DNA of 64,000 nt, from contig CAYWFX010000009.1 of NCBI GenBank assembly GCA_964457945.1, forward strand, positions 1-64,000. Direction: 5' to 3'. Shown here piece after piece: positions 34,106 through 42,781 of the stretch. Source of the stretch: PHAA01 sp964457945 (lineage in GTDB: Bacteria > Bacillota > Syntrophomonadia > Syntrophomonadales > Syntrophomonadaceae). The first letter of the stretch is position 1, and each line of letters begins with the position of its first letter. The notes under the pieces were generated by a model. It was not told the DNA's origin. It ran no database searches and saw nothing but the letters and a program-made list of their open reading frames with translations. Made by a program: the position numbers and the translations under genes.

Positions 34106-34130
34106 TATCCATAGGAAGCGAGGATAATGA

Positions 34131-36668
34131 ATGACTACTACTTTTATGGGTTTGGAAATCGGCAAACGTTCTATCTTAATGCACCAAACCGCCCTGGATA
34201 TAACCGGGCACAATATTGCTAATGCCAGCACTCCGGGTTATAGTCGGCAGGTGCCCAATATTGTCACCACTTCGCCCTGGCATGCTCCTATGATAAATGG
34301 CAGTTCCGGGGCAGGACAGCTGGGTACCGGGGTAGACGTTGCTTATATTCAAAGGATGAGAGATACCTTCGTGGATTCCCAAATTCGCAATGAAAATGAG
34401 ACCGATGGCTACTGGACGTCTATGGAGAACAGCCTATCCAAGGTCGAAGTTATTTTGAATGAGCCCTCAGATGACGGCTTGCGGGCAGTTATGGATCAAT
34501 TCTGGCAGTCCTGGCAGGATCTATCCATTAACCCCGAGAGTGAGGCGGTACGAGCAGTAGTGTCTCAGCGGGGCATGGCTCTATCAGAGGCATTTAAGCA
34601 TACTTACCAGCAACTGATTGATCTGCGCGATGATGTAAATGCCGAGGTGAAAATCAAAGCGGATAATATAAACGCCATTGCGGTGCAGATAGCGGATTTA
34701 AACCAACAAATCCTAGCTATATCAGTAGCAAATAAACAGCCTAATGATCTATGCGACAAGAGGGATCTACTGATTGATGAACTGAGCAAACTGGCAGACG
34801 TGAATATTCATGAGGATAAAAACAACATGATCGCCTTGCAGTTGGGAGATCGGATGCTGGTGGACGGGATTAGCTATAAACAATTGGGTGCCAGCAAAGA
34901 TGACCAGGGCATGTATATGCTTATCTGGAAAGATACGCAAAACAGGGCGCAAATTGAGGGCGGTGAGTTACGGGGGCTGCTGGATGCCCGTGGGAAAAGC
35001 AAGCTGGAGCAGGAAAGAGTTCCGTCTGAGTACAAAGAGCTCATTCCCACTATGATTGACCAGCTCAATACTATGGCGAAATCTATAATTGTGAAAACCA
35101 ATGAACTACACCGCGGAGGCTACAGTCTTAACAATAAGACCGGGAGTCCTGATATAAATGCGGGTGTAGAAAATAACTTTTTTTATGCGCCTGATGACCC
35201 GGCTAACTTTCAGAACTGGGCTCAGTTCATGCAGGTAAGGCAAGAAATCGAGTTTGATCCGAAAAATATAGCCGCCGCCAGCAGCAGAACCTGGGATAAG
35301 AATGGGAAGCCGCTAAATTTTGGGGATGGTTCCAATGCTCTTAAAATAGCTGAATTGAAACATAGTTTAAATAAGATTGAATATGACATCAAGACGGAGG
35401 CTATTGGTATAGATCTGAACTCGGCAGTTTCCCTTAGTTATATAATTGATGATGGAAGCGTTCGTAAGACGATCACCTTACCTCCTCCCAATACCTTTGC
35501 GGATATGCAAGGCTTGGTTAAGGAACTACAAAAGCAATTGGATAACAATAAGATGGATGTAAAAGTACGCAGTGATGGATTAGAATTATTCTTCTCCTCC
35601 AACACGGTCTCGAACCTGGAAATTATTAATCCAAGTTCGGGTATTACGGATTTAAAAACAAATGGTATACAGAATGGGGAGTATCAGGTTGATACGACAG
35701 TTAGCACCGGGGGTGCAGGTGATGCCAAATTACTGGAGATACAGCATTATAACCAGAAAACTGCTAAGAGCATATTTGGCAGCGGGTCAATTGGCACCCT
35801 TGCCAATCTTGGTTTGGCTTTAAATGCCTCTATCGAACTGACCGTAACTGCGGTGGATGCTGCTTCAGGTCGGGTAACTTATAATTATCTATCCCACGAA
35901 TATAACCGTAACGGGACTACTGGTCCGGATAGCTCCGGAACATTTACTCTGCAATACGGCGGACCTGCTAATCAAGCGGTTACTATAGGCGCTGTGACAT
36001 TTGATGTTACTGGCCTGAATACCAAAACCAATGCTGAAGCAGCTGAGCTAAAAGTTGGCGACAAGGGGGTTTTGAATCTCACTGCTGCTACTCCCGCTGC
36101 TGCCTACCAAAAGGTGGATATTAACTTCGATTATAATAATCCGAGACCTAATAATCCGGTACCGTCTAAACAAAGTTTCATCTTTGATGATTTGAAATTA
36201 GATACCAAAACTACAACAATCCATTTTTTCACTCTGAATGATAAGCGGGACAGTGAGCTTTTTGGCCAGAGTTATGATGGAGATATTCAACTGACTACAG
36301 GTACTCTGGCAACCGCGAATCCCAATGTGAATCCGACTACCAATCCAGCTGCACATTTTTCTTATTACAAGGGAACCCTTGAGGATAGCGGCAGAGTGCA
36401 AACTGTTACCATCGATGATTACTGGCGGGCTTTGGCTGCGGATGTAGGTGTTAAGAGTCAGGAGGCCCAGCGCATGGTTAACAATCAGGAGGTACTCTTA
36501 GGTCAGCTGGAAAATAAACGCCAGGAAGTTTCCGGGGTATCCTTGGATGAAGAAATGACCAATATGATTAAATTCCAACAGGGCTACAATGCAGCTGCAC
36601 GGTTTATCACTGCGATAGATGAAGCACTTAATACAATAATAAATGGTATGGGCGTAGTAGGAAGATAA
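34131..36668 (+). CDS. flgK: Flagellar hook-associated protein FlgK, enlarged
   Basis: Hook-filament junction protein. The N-terminal flagellar rod-type motif 'GLEIGKRSILMHQTALDITG' and 'NIANASTPGYSRQ' and the C terminus 'NMIKFQQGYNAAARFI' with 'IDEALNTIINGMG' are both intact. At 845 residues it is well above the roughly 500-650 usual for FlgK. The extra length lies between about residues 400 and 770. The last part of it (about 642-748) is clearly related to the corresponding insertion in the neighbouring FlgL ('VGDKG', 'QKVDINFDY', 'HFFTLNDK', 'YDGDIQLTTGTLA'). It belongs to the flgM-flgN-flgK-flgL operon. The insertion probably faces outward, as such loops do in hook-associated proteins. 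Confidence 0.95.
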   Translation: MTTTFMGLEIGKRSILMHQTALDITGHNIANASTPGYSRQVPNIVTTSPWHAPMINGSSGAGQLGTGVDVAYIQRMRDTFVDSQIRNENETDGYWTSMENSLSKVEVILNEPSDDGLRAVMDQFWQSWQDLSINPESEAVRAVVSQRGMALSEAFKHTYQQLIDLRDDVNAEVKIKADNINAIAVQIADLNQQILAISVANKQPNDLCDKRDLLIDELSKLADVNIHEDKNNMIALQLGDRMLVDGISYKQLGASKDDQGMYMLIWKDTQNRAQIEGGELRGLLDARGKSKLEQERVPSEYKELIPTMIDQLNTMAKSIIVKTNELHRGGYSLNNKTGSPDINAGVENNFFYAPDDPANFQNWAQFMQVRQEIEFDPKNIAAASSRTWDKNGKPLNFGDGSNALKIAELKHSLNKIEYDIKTEAIGIDLNSAVSLSYIIDDGSVRKTITLPPPNTFADMQGLVKELQKQLDNNKMDVKVRSDGLELFFSSNTVSNLEIINPSSGITDLKTNGIQNGEYQVDTTVSTGGAGDAKLLEIQHYNQKTAKSIFGSGSIGTLANLGLALNASIELTVTAVDAASGRVTYNYLSHEYNRNGTTGPDSSGTFTLQYGGPANQAVTIGAVTFDVTGLNTKTNAEAAELKVGDKGVLNLTAATPAAAYQKVDINFDYNNPRPNNPVPSKQSFIFDDLKLDTKTTTIHFFTLNDKRDSELFGQSYDGDIQLTTGTLATANPNVNPTTNPAAHFSYYKGTLEDSGRVQTVTIDDYWRALAADVGVKSQEAQRMVNNQEVLLGQLENKRQEVSGVSLDEEMTNMIKFQQGYNAAARFITAIDEALNTIINGMGVVGR

Positions 36669-36693
36669 TTAACTGGCTGGGAGGAAACGTATA

Positions 36694-38796
36694 GTGAGAA
36701 TCACTAATAGTATGATGGTTAATAATCTGCGGAGGAACTTGAATACCAATTTGCAGCATATGGATGAATATCAGAGTCAATTATCAACCGGTAGGAGGAT
36801 TAATAAGCCCTCCGATGATCCGGCTGGGACGGTAAAAGCTCTGCGACTGCGCACCAGCTTGAACGAAGGGGAGCAGTATCTGGATAATATCGGCGAAGCC
36901 ATAAATTATATGGAAACCACGGATGCTTCCTTTCAGAATATTAACGAAGTAATGCAAAGAATTCGGGAGCTGACAGTGAAGGCTGCTACCGGTACCAATA
37001 ATGCTGATGAGGAGATGGCTATAGCCAAGGAAATCGGTGAATTAAACGATCAGTTGAAGATGGTTGCCAACTCCACCTATGGCAGTAAGTATATTTTTTC
37101 AGGTACCAATGTAACCGAAGCTCCCTACCAAGATGGGGAATGGGTGGGAAATCAGGAGACTCTGAATATAGAAATTAGCAGCGGCGTGAACATAGCGGTA
37201 AATATTCCCACTATGAAAGAGTTCTTCACTGGCCGCTTGGATCAGCTTAGTATTGCTGAGGATACTTCAGTTCCCCCTAAGGCGGCTCTGCAGGGTCTGT
37301 TGGCCAAGAATATCCAGGAGGGTCATTATAATGTTAATACCCAGATCGGACCGGCAGCAGCATCTACAGCTGCCGAAGCGCAGAGCTACCTGGGATCGAT
37401 AAACAAAAACCGCAGTTTCTTTTATAACGATAATGTAAGTGCAACTCCGCCCGTTACTCTTGGTGCTGGAACCGCTGCTCTAGCTAACGATTCCGCTTAC
37501 AATGCGTCCTTAATGGTGGAGGTGAAAAAGGTTCAAGCTATTTATCCCCCGGGTACTCCCCGGGGCAGTTTGACTGCTAGCGTTCCAGGGGCACCAGTAT
37601 TAACCTTTAATCAAGGTATATATATGAGAGACGGCAATGATGCTGTTTTAAATCCCAATGGAACGGATTTAGCTGCCAACTTTACGTATACTCGTGCTTC
37701 AGGCAGCACGGCTAACCTGACTGATGCTGATTATGTTGCAGGAGCCCTTCCTGCTGATCCTTCTGCGGTTACCTTCACTGTGACCGGGACACCGGCTACA
37801 GGGGATACTATTATATGGAATAATGATGTCGGTGGTCAAGGTAAGGGCAAAGCTTATGGAGCCGATGGCAAGGAGTATACACCGGTAAAGGCCGTTTATG
37901 ATGGTACCAAATGGGTATATGATGATATATCCAAGGTAACCGTGGATATCAAGGGACATGTTTATAGCGGCGTTGATGGTGCTTACAAATATGTAGAACT
38001 CAAAGATGTGACCTTAAATATGGAGACAGCGAATGGAGGGGCCCTTTTTACCATACCGTCTACCGCATTTAATAAACCTGATGGCACGCCAGATCCTTCA
38101 TTCCCCAATGGTATTGTGATCTGGAATAAAAGCGGAGCGGCCCTGGGAGGGATTGACCCCAGAAATCCGCAGATTGCTGTGGGTGATAAAACTATAATTT
38201 CCGTGACGGCTACTCAGGCAGCGGCTACTACCCAGAGAGTAGACTTCGGCTATACGTTTTTGGATCGCTATGGCAAAGCGACGGCGGAAAAAACCACCAG
38301 TTTTGCCTTCCAAAATGGTTTTTTTGATAATAACACCCGAGATCTAAAATTCTTTAGTCTGAATCAGGAGACTGGTTTGACCTATGATGGCAGTATAGGA
38401 TTAAAAAATGGTACTTTTGCCGCCAGCAATCCAGCCAAGCCCCACAGTTCTTTTGATTTCCAGGCTGGGATATTTGGCTACGTTGAAGACCTGGTTCGGA
38501 AAATACAAGTCGGTAAACTACCTCAGGTGGGTAACGAACTGGCCGGCAACGATCTTAGATTAAAGGAACTGCTGCTTCAGCGTGCTACTATAGGAGCTCG
38601 GGTAAACCGTTTGGAATTGCAGCAGAGCCGCTTGACATCTACCCAGGAATCATACACTGACCTGTTATCCAAGAATGAAGATGCTAATGAGGCTGAAGTC
38701 ATATTGAACCTGCAAATGCAGGAAAATGTTTATCGTGCCTCACTAGGTGCAGGTGCCAAGATCATACAACCTAGTCTGATAGACTTCCTACGCTAA
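36694..38796 (+). CDS. flgL: Flagellar hook-associated protein FlgL, enlarged
   Basis: GTG 36694 follows GGGAGGAAACGTATA. The N-terminal flagellin-like D0/D1 part is clear ('MRITNSMMVNNLRRNLN', 'QLSTGRRINKPSDDPAG'), as is the C-terminal helix ('RATIGARVNRLELQQSRLTS', 'EAEVILNLQMQENVYRASLG'). FlgL is usually about 300 residues; here it is 700, owing to an insertion between about residues 190 and 600. Most of this insertion is beta-rich and unlike known domains that I can name. Its last 100 residues (about 495-592) are homologous to the FlgK insertion next door. The reading frame is continuous with no sign of frameshift. Confidence 0.94.
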   Translation: MRITNSMMVNNLRRNLNTNLQHMDEYQSQLSTGRRINKPSDDPAGTVKALRLRTSLNEGEQYLDNIGEAINYMETTDASFQNINEVMQRIRELTVKAATGTNNADEEMAIAKEIGELNDQLKMVANSTYGSKYIFSGTNVTEAPYQDGEWVGNQETLNIEISSGVNIAVNIPTMKEFFTGRLDQLSIAEDTSVPPKAALQGLLAKNIQEGHYNVNTQIGPAAASTAAEAQSYLGSINKNRSFFYNDNVSATPPVTLGAGTAALANDSAYNASLMVEVKKVQAIYPPGTPRGSLTASVPGAPVLTFNQGIYMRDGNDAVLNPNGTDLAANFTYTRASGSTANLTDADYVAGALPADPSAVTFTVTGTPATGDTIIWNNDVGGQGKGKAYGADGKEYTPVKAVYDGTKWVYDDISKVTVDIKGHVYSGVDGAYKYVELKDVTLNMETANGGALFTIPSTAFNKPDGTPDPSFPNGIVIWNKSGAALGGIDPRNPQIAVGDKTIISVTATQAAATTQRVDFGYTFLDRYGKATAEKTTSFAFQNGFFDNNTRDLKFFSLNQETGLTYDGSIGLKNGTFAASNPAKPHSSFDFQAGIFGYVEDLVRKIQVGKLPQVGNELAGNDLRLKELLLQRATIGARVNRLELQQSRLTSTQESYTDLLSKNEDANEAEVILNLQMQENVYRASLGAGAKIIQPSLIDFLR

Positions 38797-38819
38797 GTAA
38801 TAAGGAGGTGGGCCTCTAG

Positions 38820-39383
38820 ATGTTACAGTTAAGGATAGAACAACAATACGCTAAAATTGCGATGGATATCAAGGAGCCTGCTTTGAAAATGCAGAGTACG
38901 CTGCCCAGGCTGGAAATACAGATCACTCCTGCTGAGCTGGAGATGGAGTCTCCCCGGCCTCGCATTCATATTGACCAACGCCAGTGTTTTGCCGATGCAG
39001 GTCTGAAAAGCCCTTCAGTTCTTTCAGAAGCTTGTGTGGCCAGAGCCCGGTCTCAAGTTCTGGAGGGCATTGGCAGGAGGGTCTCAGAAGGCAATCAACT
39101 GGCTCAGATTAATGGAGCAACGGTAGGGGCTGTAGCTGGCAATACATATATTTTTGAGGATCGACTTGATTTTAATTGCACTGCCATACCTAAACAAAGA
39201 CCTGAGATCAGCTTCGATTTGCAAGCGGTACAGGTTAGCTATCGCCCAGGAGACATACAGGTTCAGTTACGGCGGGGTTCGGTGGAAAACAACTTTGAAA
39301 TGGGCAAGGTAGACATCTATTTGCAGCAGATGAACTACGCGAAAATGTACTGCGCTGAGCCTAATATTAATGCCAGTGCTTAG
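38820..39383 (+). CDS. yviE: YviE-like protein (DUF6470)
   Basis: A 187-residue soluble protein starting with 'LRIEQQYAKIAMDIKEPALK' and carrying 'PRPRIHIDQRQCFADAGLKS', the signature of the YviE family found between flgL and fliW in Bacillus and many Clostridia. It has alternating hydrophobic residues in the first 60 positions, a helical centre ('ACVARARSQVLEGIGRRVSE') and a beta-rich end. The family function is not known; its constant place suggests an accessory role in assembly of hook-associated proteins or flagellin. AAGGAGG lies 11 bases before ATG 38820. Confidence 0.88.
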   Translation: MLQLRIEQQYAKIAMDIKEPALKMQSTLPRLEIQITPAELEMESPRPRIHIDQRQCFADAGLKSPSVLSEACVARARSQVLEGIGRRVSEGNQLAQINGATVGAVAGNTYIFEDRLDFNCTAIPKQRPEISFDLQAVQVSYRPGDIQVQLRRGSVENNFEMGKVDIYLQQMNYAKMYCAEPNINASA

Positions 39384-39410
39384 AAGACGATCAATCGAAG
39401 GGAGCGGCTT

Positions 39411-39872
39411 ATGGAGATTTTAAGCAGTCTATTAGGAGAACTAGAATTTGACGAGAGTTTTATCATAAATTTTCCCCAGGGGATTCCCGCTTTTGAAGAG
39501 GAAAAGAAATTTGTGTTGCTTCCCATGGAGGGAAACGGGCCTTTTTACTATCTGCAATCGGTTAATAACCCAGAATTATGCCTGCTGGTTGCTGAGCCGT
39601 TTACCTTTTTTCCTGATTATGAAATAGATATTAACGATGAATACTTGAAGACCCTGGGAATAAAAGAGGAAGAGCAGCAGCTGTCTATTTATTTAATTCT
39701 TACTGTTCCCCAGGATTTTAAGATGACTACGGCCAATCTAATAGCACCGCTGGTTATAAACACTGATAATCAGCAGGGCATTCAATATATAGCCACGAAA
39801 ACGAAATATACCACCCGGCATCATATTTTCCGTCAAGAGCAAAAAACAGCCAGCGGCGGAGAGGGGCGTTAG
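39411..39872 (+). CDS. fliW: Flagellar assembly factor FliW
   Basis: A 153-residue protein with FliW signatures 'ESFIINFPQGIPAFEEEKKF', 'FYYLQSVNNPELCLLVAEPF' and 'TTANLIAPLVIN'. FliW binds unsecreted flagellin and, when free, binds and inactivates CsrA. Flagellin translation thus rises only when flagellin is being exported. It is adjacent to csrA (gap of 3 bases) and the flagellin gene follows after fliD, so all parts of this switch are present. Confidence 0.95.
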   Translation: MEILSSLLGELEFDESFIINFPQGIPAFEEEKKFVLLPMEGNGPFYYLQSVNNPELCLLVAEPFTFFPDYEIDINDEYLKTLGIKEEEQQLSIYLILTVPQDFKMTTANLIAPLVINTDNQQGIQYIATKTKYTTRHHIFRQEQKTASGGEGR

Positions 39873-39875
39873 CCA

Positions 39876-40115
39876 TTGCTGGTATTAAGCAGAAAAAAGG
39901 GCGAGACCATCGTCATAGGGGATAACATAAAGATTAGCATCATTGATATACAGGGAGATAATGTAAGGATCGGAATAGATGCCCCTAAAGAGGTCAGCAT
40001 CTACCGCCAGGAAATATATGAAGAGATTCAGGCCGAAAACCGTAAGGCCACTGAGAATGTAAATGTCCTGAAATCAGAACTGGAAAAACTTAAAAAATAT
40101 AAGCCTGAAGAGTAG
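39876..40115 (+). CDS. csrA: Translational regulator CsrA
   Basis: A 79-residue RNA-binding protein. TTG 39876 gives the standard start 'MLVLSRKKGETIVIGDNIKI', so no other start is possible without losing the first beta strand. 'GDNVRIGIDAPKEVSIYRQE' carries the conserved RNA-contact residues. The C-terminal tail is Lys/Glu-rich. CsrA represses translation by binding GGA-containing hairpins near ribosome binding sites; a good candidate lies in the flagellin leader at 42737-42759. The site used for its own translation (GGAGAGGGGCG) overlaps the end of fliW, which suggests coupling. Confidence 0.95.
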   Translation: MLVLSRKKGETIVIGDNIKISIIDIQGDNVRIGIDAPKEVSIYRQEIYEEIQAENRKATENVNVLKSELEKLKKYKPEE

Positions 40116-40137
40116 GAGCAGAGGGGAGGTCATTCTA

Positions 40138-42456
40138 ATGACAACGCGTATAGGTGGATTAGCTAGTGGTATCGATACCGATGCCCAAATCAAGGCAATA
40201 TTAAAACCCCAAAGGGATAGGGTTGACAAAGAAAAACAAAAAGTACAACTGTTAGAATGGAAGAGAGATAGCTTTCGGGACACCAACTCCAAATTGCTTA
40301 CATTACGAAATGCTGCATCAGATTTAAAACTGCCATCAGTATTTAGTTCGAAAACGGTTGACTCATCCGATTCAACCATATTGACGGCTACAGCTACCTC
40401 AGATGCAGCGAACGGTACCCATAGCATCACGGTAAATAGTCTTCTGAACGGTGTTAACCGTATCAGCACCTCGGAGCTGTCTGCCTATAAGGATACCCTG
40501 GCAACCCAGTTCGGAGTCTCTGGAACGATTGCTTTTACCCTTAAAGGTAAGGACGGGGTAGCCAAGGCTTATAGTTTTGACTCCGCTACTAAAAGTATTA
40601 ATGATGTGGTTAGCGCTATTAACGCTAATGCCTCCACCAGCGGAATTAATGTGGGTTATTCGGCTGCTGGTAACCGTTTTGTGATGTCAACTGCTGAAAA
40701 AGGAGCCGACGCCAAGATCGAGGTAGTAGCAGATGCGGGTTTTTTCCTCAGAGATACCTTGAAACTGGGATTATCGGCAGGGGTTTATAGCGGAACCGAT
40801 GCTTCGATCGACTATGATGGAGCGACTGGTATTACCTTTAAGTCTAACCAGTTTACTCTGAATGATATTAATTTTACTCTCAAAAAGACCGGTGCAGCTT
40901 CTGTATCAATTAGTAATAATGTGGACAGCGCTGTGACCAAGATTAAGGCTTTTATAGAAGCGTATAATGCGACAATTGACAACGTAAATAGCAAACTCCA
41001 CGAAAAAAGGGAATTAGACACTAGTAAGCAGATAAAATATCCCCCTTTAACCGAAGATCAGAAGAAGGAAATGACGGCCGAGCAGATCACTCAATGGGAG
41101 ACCAAGGCTAAAATGGGCATTATGAGGAGTGAGTCCCTCTTACAATCCACGATGTCCAGCGTAAGAATAACTGCTACCAATATGCTAAGTAATAAGGTGG
41201 ACCTTCAGACCACCCCGGTTAACCTGACCAGCACTTCCGACATAAACCCTTACGGGCAAAGCCTGGCTTCTCAATTTGGAATTTACGGAACCGTTAAATT
41301 TACCCTGACAGGTATGGACGGAGCAGCTAAGGACTATAGTTTTAACAGCACTACTCAGAACCTGGCAGATGTGAGAGACGCTATCAATGCCAATACCGCC
41401 ACTACTGGCATCAAGGCAGACTATTCAGGGAATAATTTTAGTTTGTCTACCGTGGACAGCGGCCCGAAAGGTACAATGACGGTGACCGATACCACTTCTT
41501 TCCTGGGTAACCAGTTGCATTTGAATGTGACTAACGGGGTTAACATGTTCAGCACTGCCAAAATAAGTAGTTCCAGTGCTACCTTGGCAGCTCAGTTTGG
41601 TTTTCAGGTTACAGATTCAGTTTCATTCACTTTGACAGGTAAGGACAGCATAGCCAATGTCTATACTTTTACTGGTGCCCAGAGCATTAATGATATGATT
41701 ACTGCAATTAATCTCAATACTACCACCAGTGGCATCAAGGCAGACTTCTCATCCAACGGTTTTAGTTTGTCCACGGTGGACAGCGGCTCTACCGCTACAA
41801 TAAAAGCGATGGACACTAATTCCTTTCTAAGGAATCAGTTGAAACTTAATGTGACTGATAACGTTACCTATAAGGGTACCCAAACATCCAATTTGACTAA
41901 TACATTCCAGGGTACCCAGACCTTGCCACCTGTCCCATGGAAGAACGGGTTTTATACCCCTACTTTAACCGACCCTATGGATGATGCTAATTATTTAAAG
42001 TATAAGAGCCTTGAAGCCATTGGTATAACCACCGGCACCTATCTGGAGAAAAGCAATGATAATGGAAAACTTTATATCAACGAGGACCAACTGAAAGCAG
42101 CCTTGAGGACCAATCCTACGGATGTGATGGAGCTTTTTAATGCTACCCAAACGGTTAAAAATGCAGACGGTACAACCACCACTTATAATATAGGATTTGC
42201 TATGACTATGTGTGATACAGCTAATAAGCAGATCACTAGTTTGACCCAAAAAGCGGGTATGGCTGGTGCCGCGTATGATAATAGCACCTTAACCCAGGCA
42301 ATTTATGAGGAAGGCGAGACAATTAGCAAGTTGAATGATCGTATAGATTATTACGAAATTTTCTACTACAAAAAGTTTGCTGCTATGGAACAGGCACTTC
42401 AGAGGGCCAGCCAGCAGAGTGAGTGGATAACCCAAAAATTGAGCACATCGAGTTAG
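40138..42456 (+). CDS. fliD: Flagellar filament cap protein FliD with triple internal repeat
   Basis: Capping protein at the filament tip. The N terminus 'TRIGGLASGIDTDAQIKAIL' and the C-terminal 'DRIDYYEIFYYKKFAAMEQA' region are typical of FliD. At 772 residues it is longer than the common 450-550. Three repeats of about 90 residues explain this: about 121-210, 376-464 and 481-571. Each begins like 'LATQFGVSGTIAFTLKGKDG' and continues with 'INDVVSAINAN', 'TSGI' and a final 'FLRDTLKL'-type segment. These look like flagellin hook IN motif modules. Repeats 2 and 3 are closest to each other ('LSTVDSG'), pointing to a later duplication. ATG 40138 has GGGGAGG 11 bases upstream. Confidence 0.93.
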   Translation: MTTRIGGLASGIDTDAQIKAILKPQRDRVDKEKQKVQLLEWKRDSFRDTNSKLLTLRNAASDLKLPSVFSSKTVDSSDSTILTATATSDAANGTHSITVNSLLNGVNRISTSELSAYKDTLATQFGVSGTIAFTLKGKDGVAKAYSFDSATKSINDVVSAINANASTSGINVGYSAAGNRFVMSTAEKGADAKIEVVADAGFFLRDTLKLGLSAGVYSGTDASIDYDGATGITFKSNQFTLNDINFTLKKTGAASVSISNNVDSAVTKIKAFIEAYNATIDNVNSKLHEKRELDTSKQIKYPPLTEDQKKEMTAEQITQWETKAKMGIMRSESLLQSTMSSVRITATNMLSNKVDLQTTPVNLTSTSDINPYGQSLASQFGIYGTVKFTLTGMDGAAKDYSFNSTTQNLADVRDAINANTATTGIKADYSGNNFSLSTVDSGPKGTMTVTDTTSFLGNQLHLNVTNGVNMFSTAKISSSSATLAAQFGFQVTDSVSFTLTGKDSIANVYTFTGAQSINDMITAINLNTTTSGIKADFSSNGFSLSTVDSGSTATIKAMDTNSFLRNQLKLNVTDNVTYKGTQTSNLTNTFQGTQTLPPVPWKNGFYTPTLTDPMDDANYLKYKSLEAIGITTGTYLEKSNDNGKLYINEDQLKAALRTNPTDVMELFNATQTVKNADGTTTTYNIGFAMTMCDTANKQITSLTQKAGMAGAAYDNSTLTQAIYEEGETISKLNDRIDYYEIFYYKKFAAMEQALQRASQQSEWITQKLSTSS

Positions 42457-42585
42457 AGTACTAAATAGTGAGCTAATTTTTTTCTTAAGACAGACATTTG
42501 CTTGTTTACAGGTGATATGATGCGAATTATGGTGATAATAGCGGGAAGAGAGAACAAAACAGATATAATTGCTTATCGCAAACGA

Positions 42586-42613
42586 TAAACTTATTGTTTC
42601 ATTTTTGCGATAT
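42586..42613 (+). promoter_or_regulatory. Sigma-D (sigma-28) type promoter of the flagellin gene
   Basis: TAAA (42586-42589), a 16-base spacer and TGCGATAT (42606-42613), close to the flagellar consensus TAAA-N15/16-GCCGATAT. An inverted repeat TTATCG-caaa-CGATAA (42573-42588) overlaps the -35 box. The leader from here to ATG 42782 would be about 160 bases. Confidence 0.7.
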
Positions 42614-42652
42614 TAATTATAGCTCTGCAATCGAACCGAAATTCTCATAATT

Positions 42653-42754
42653 ATGGCTTGGGAGGAGGTGTTTAGTCTAAAGGTCGATACTAAAAACCTG
42701 CCTGTTGGCTCGATTGAAGCAGCAAAAAATAGCTATGGCCCTACATGGATGTAG
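42653..42754 (+). CDS. Possible leader peptide ORF upstream of flagellin
   Basis: A 33-codon frame from ATG 42653 (in-frame GTG at 42668) to TAG 42752-42754. The product would start Met-Ala-Trp-Glu-Glu and end Gly-Pro-Thr-Trp-Met. No proper ribosome binding site precedes the ATG, and the GGAGG at 42661-42665 is too close to the GTG. Its stop codon lies inside the stem of the putative CsrA hairpin, so ribosomes could disturb that hairpin if the frame is translated. It may be chance. Confidence 0.25.
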   Translation: MAWEEVFSLKVDTKNLPVGSIEAAKNSYGPTWM

Positions 42755-42759
42755 GAGCC
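42737..42759 (+). promoter_or_regulatory. Putative CsrA-binding hairpin in the flagellin leader
   Basis: Five pairs CCTAC/GTAGG close a loop ATGGAT, and a further GGC/GCC block extends the stem past one bulged A. The central CTACATGGATGT matches the CsrA SELEX consensus RUACARGGAUGU in 10 of 12 positions, with GGA in the loop as required. It ends 8 bases before the Shine-Dalgarno sequence AAGGAGG (42768-42774), which supplies a second GGA. A GGAGGAGG run at 42661-42668 is a third. Confidence 0.65.
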
Positions 42760-42781
42760 CGAATTACAAGGAGGTAATGGA

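Noticed and set aside
42668..42680. GTCGATACT as the -10 box of the flagellin promoter
   Set aside because: No TAAA lies 15-16 bases upstream; the TAAA-N16-TGCGATAT pair at 42586-42613 is much better.
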